Part shown: positions 25,893 to 28,011 of the stretch, piece by piece
Numbering within the stretch: position 1 is the first letter of the stretch
Layout of the letters: each line of letters opens with the position of its first letter
Origin: CBCXVS01 sp965178525
Lineage (GTDB): Bacteria; Tectomicrobia; Entotheonellia; Entotheonellales; Entotheonellaceae
DNA: 28,011 nt
Direction of reading: 5' to 3'
Assembly: GCA_965178525.1 (NCBI GenBank)
Contig: CBCXVS010000066.1
Location: forward strand, 1 to 28,011
The notes under the pieces: generated by a model
What the model was told of the DNA's origin: nothing
Databases searched by the model: none
What the model saw: only the letters and a program-made list of their open reading frames with translations
Translations under genes and position numbers: made by a program

Positions 25893-28001
25893 GTGCGTAA
25901 GTCACTCATGAGCTTGGGATATGTGCTCATCATCGTTGGTTTTGCATTCGCTGCGTTAGGAAACAATAGGACCAACCAACTGCCCCTCGCCGTCGCGGAC
26001 GCGGACGCGGAGGAAGTCGTTGAACGAACCATGGTAGCCCTGGATGGTTCGGGCAGCACGGACGAGGATGGCATCCTTGTTGCCTTTACTTGGATGCAAA
26101 TCGACAACAGCGCCCCTCTTGTTCACATCCAAGCCGCAAATATGGCTGTTGCGTCATTTACTGCTCCACGGGTTGACACGCCCACTACGTTCAGTTTTCA
26201 GTTAGTGGTTACAGACGATCGCGGTGCAACGGATGCCGATCAGGTTGACGTTGCGGTGCTGCCGCCAGCGGAAGCGATCCTGAATGGCGCAATTCGCTTC
26301 CTGCGTGTGGTGGCCAATTCCGCCGGCAACGGGCTGCCGCGCAACGAAGCCGCAGCTACCGAATTATCAACGTGTAATTGTGATACTCTTTCCAATTGTA
26401 ACTTCAATCCTAATTCCAATTTCTTTGTTCCCGCACAACTGGGAAATTTGATCACTGTAGCCGTTCTTTCGAATGCGCTTCAAAAACAAGATGCCTCATT
26501 CGTAGTCGGCTACGACGATGCTGGGCTGTTGTCCTATCTTTCGGCGGCCATTTCTTCTCTTGAAGAGATCCTGAGTACGGATTCGTCCGTGTTCCCCAAC
26601 AGCCAAGTCGGGCGAGCACTCTTCCAGGCCTACGATACGACAACGGCTATGCCGCTTAACACTCGTTTTGGACGCATCGTGTCGCTCCTCGATAATGCGA
26701 TACTCGTTGCAGGTCTTCGTGCTGCGTCGAGTTATATCGACGATCTGGATGGGATGCTCGCAAGCCGCATTGATGATTTGATTTCACAGTTCGATTTCAC
26801 CTTGTGGTTAGTGGGTTCAGATTTCAGGTTGGGAGGCTTTGAGGATCCGCGGCTAGGGTCGCTAGTCGACAGAATAATCTCGGAAAGTCGGCTTGCTCCG
26901 GTGACAGCACGGGCGTTGGGCCAGATATCAGCCGAGCAGTTCGCCAACATCGTGCAATGCACGATCACGAGTTCTGTGTCGACCACCACACCAGCAGGAA
27001 TAACGATTGAGCGGCTGCCGAAGTTCGGAAGGGCGCTCGAGATTTGGGCAGCCACACCCTTTCTCTCTGACGAACTTCAAACACGACTGGGTACTTGCAG
27101 CATCATTCCATTGGCTGATGCTTGGTTTGAGACTATGATGAACCTGAATCTCCCCGCGGCCGGTGCGACACCGGTAGCTGATGGGTTCGGCAACTTTCTC
27201 GAATTCGAGTTATCGCCGGCCGAGGAGCCCGACGAGGGACCCGACGACTTACAAGACACCCAGGTTTTGGTTCCCCCAGCAGCAGGGATACTTGCAGGTG
27301 CTCTCGGGACGCAAGAAGTCTTTGAAAACCTGCGCGCCATGGTTGCCGCCGTCGTCGATGACCAACTCTATGACCCGAAATGGGGTGTGCCGAATGCCTT
27401 AGACCGAGGTACGGGACTCATCAACGAGGCGGATCCGGTAAGAGGAACACTTGAAATCGCCATGATGGCGGTTGCGCTATTGAACCGTCGTCTCGGTGGC
27501 GACTTTCTCACAGATCTTCTCAAAGAAGACCCGATATGGGCACAAGCGCTTCAGGAGTATGTCAATCTCGTGAACACTCTATTCGTGGAGGGAGAAAATG
27601 CTGCGAACATCGAAGACGAGTTCCTCCGTTCACGATCAGAGGCCATCGGCGACGAGACCTTGCTTCTGCCATCCGTCGGCAGTCAAGCGGATTTTGAGGT
27701 GGTTTTCAAGGTACCGGGCGACTACGGCCTCGTCGTCCGGTATTCAAATGATGATACCGGTGTGGGTGATACCGTAACGGTCCTGCTGGATGGCGAAGTT
27801 GTACAATCGTTCACAACGCAAGATACCGATGGGTATGATCCGATGGGTATGATCGACGGGTGGAACATTTTTGTGAACTCCCCGGAGATCGTCTTGGGTG
27901 AAGTGCCAACAGGCACCAGCACCTTGTCGCTGCGGCTTGACACCTCTGACGGGTTTGGTGTCGAGATCGACAGTATTGCGGTGTCGATACCTGAACGATA
28001 G
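25893..28001 (+). CDS. Large exported protein with PKD-like N-terminal domain and carbohydrate-binding-like C-terminal domain
   Basis: This 702-residue protein starts at GTG 25893 with AAGGAGG 5 nt upstream. A signal peptide or anchor (LMSLGYVLIIVGFAFAALG) leads into a PKD/Ig-like domain (about 29-122) with VALDGSGSTDEDGILVAFTW and FSFQLVVTDDRGATDADQV. A short stretch rich in Asn and Cys follows (about 159-178: STCNCDTLSNCNFNPNSNFF). The middle (about 180-590) is mostly helical and matches nothing I recognise. The C-terminal about 110 residues look like a CBM6/35-type beta-sandwich: FEVVFKVPGDYGLVVRYSND, DTVTVLLDGEVVQSF, LSLRLDTSDGFGVEIDSI. Surface display and sugar binding are inferred. Base use is visibly less GC-rich than in neighbouring genes. 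Confidence 0.7.
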   Translation: MRKSLMSLGYVLIIVGFAFAALGNNRTNQLPLAVADADAEEVVERTMVALDGSGSTDEDGILVAFTWMQIDNSAPLVHIQAANMAVASFTAPRVDTPTTFSFQLVVTDDRGATDADQVDVAVLPPAEAILNGAIRFLRVVANSAGNGLPRNEAAATELSTCNCDTLSNCNFNPNSNFFVPAQLGNLITVAVLSNALQKQDASFVVGYDDAGLLSYLSAAISSLEEILSTDSSVFPNSQVGRALFQAYDTTTAMPLNTRFGRIVSLLDNAILVAGLRAASSYIDDLDGMLASRIDDLISQFDFTLWLVGSDFRLGGFEDPRLGSLVDRIISESRLAPVTARALGQISAEQFANIVQCTITSSVSTTTPAGITIERLPKFGRALEIWAATPFLSDELQTRLGTCSIIPLADAWFETMMNLNLPAAGATPVADGFGNFLEFELSPAEEPDEGPDDLQDTQVLVPPAAGILAGALGTQEVFENLRAMVAAVVDDQLYDPKWGVPNALDRGTGLINEADPVRGTLEIAMMAVALLNRRLGGDFLTDLLKEDPIWAQALQEYVNLVNTLFVEGENAANIEDEFLRSRSEAIGDETLLLPSVGSQADFEVVFKVPGDYGLVVRYSNDDTGVGDTVTVLLDGEVVQSFTTQDTDGYDPMGMIDGWNIFVNSPEIVLGEVPTGTSTLSLRLDTSDGFGVEIDSIAVSIPER

Positions 28002-28011
28002 CACGTTATCT

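Noticed and set aside
1..28011. CRISPR array, tRNA, rRNA or phage/defence island
   Set aside because: No regularly spaced repeats, no cloverleaf or rRNA-like sequence and no phage, toxin-antitoxin or restriction genes were recognised by reading both strands.

Overview
The window looks like chromosomal DNA of an uncultured, moderately GC-rich, probably Gram-negative bacterium. A PilY1-type pilus protein, RNase D, a branched-chain-amino-acid-type (Liv) ABC transporter, an LLM-family flavoenzyme and a PrkA/YeaH/SpoVR operon are all present. The mix is reminiscent of environmental Tectomicrobia/Entotheonella-like or deep proteobacterial lineages, but that placement is only an impression. An 805-base run of N shows that the sequence is a scaffold.

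Layout. (1) 1-3556: an alpha-glucan cluster with a GH15 glucoamylase-like gene broken by an in-frame TGA, a GT4 glycosyltransferase broken by an internal deletion/frameshift, and the N-terminal part of a glycogen-debranching-like protein. (2) 3557-5054: an IS4-like insertion sequence recognised here by matching 22-bp terminal inverted repeats, with a decayed minus-strand transposase and the N gap inside it. It truncates the debranching-like gene on its left and a PilY1 gene on its right, without a target-site duplication. (3) 5055-12419: the PilY1 C-terminal part, a DAO-type FAD oxidoreductase, a convergent LLM flavoenzyme, a TPR-like exported protein, RNase D and a DsbA-like CPWC protein. Apart from PilY1, these genes are intact. 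(4) 12420-17549: a 700-bp intergenic region with two perfect inverted repeats, then the tight operon prkA-yeaH-spoVR. (5) 18132-25200: an acyl-CoA ligase gene followed by livG, livH, livM, livK and livF. The ligase (TAA, frameshift, TAG) and the binding protein (frameshift, TAG) are broken, while both ATPases and both permeases are open. (6) 25265-28001: a retropepsin-like protease and a large exported protein with a PKD-like N-terminal domain and a carbohydrate-binding-like C-terminal domain.

The genes suggest storage-glucan metabolism, a starvation/stress kinase module, and uptake plus CoA activation of a carboxylate substrate. The most notable property is the number of broken genes: seven, counting the transposase, concentrated in three blocks and flanking an intact central block. 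All three stop codons appear as lesions, so reassignment of a single codon does not explain them. Real gene decay and consensus errors are the two live explanations. No CRISPR array, rRNA or tRNA was recognised, and no clearly new defence or mobile system was found.
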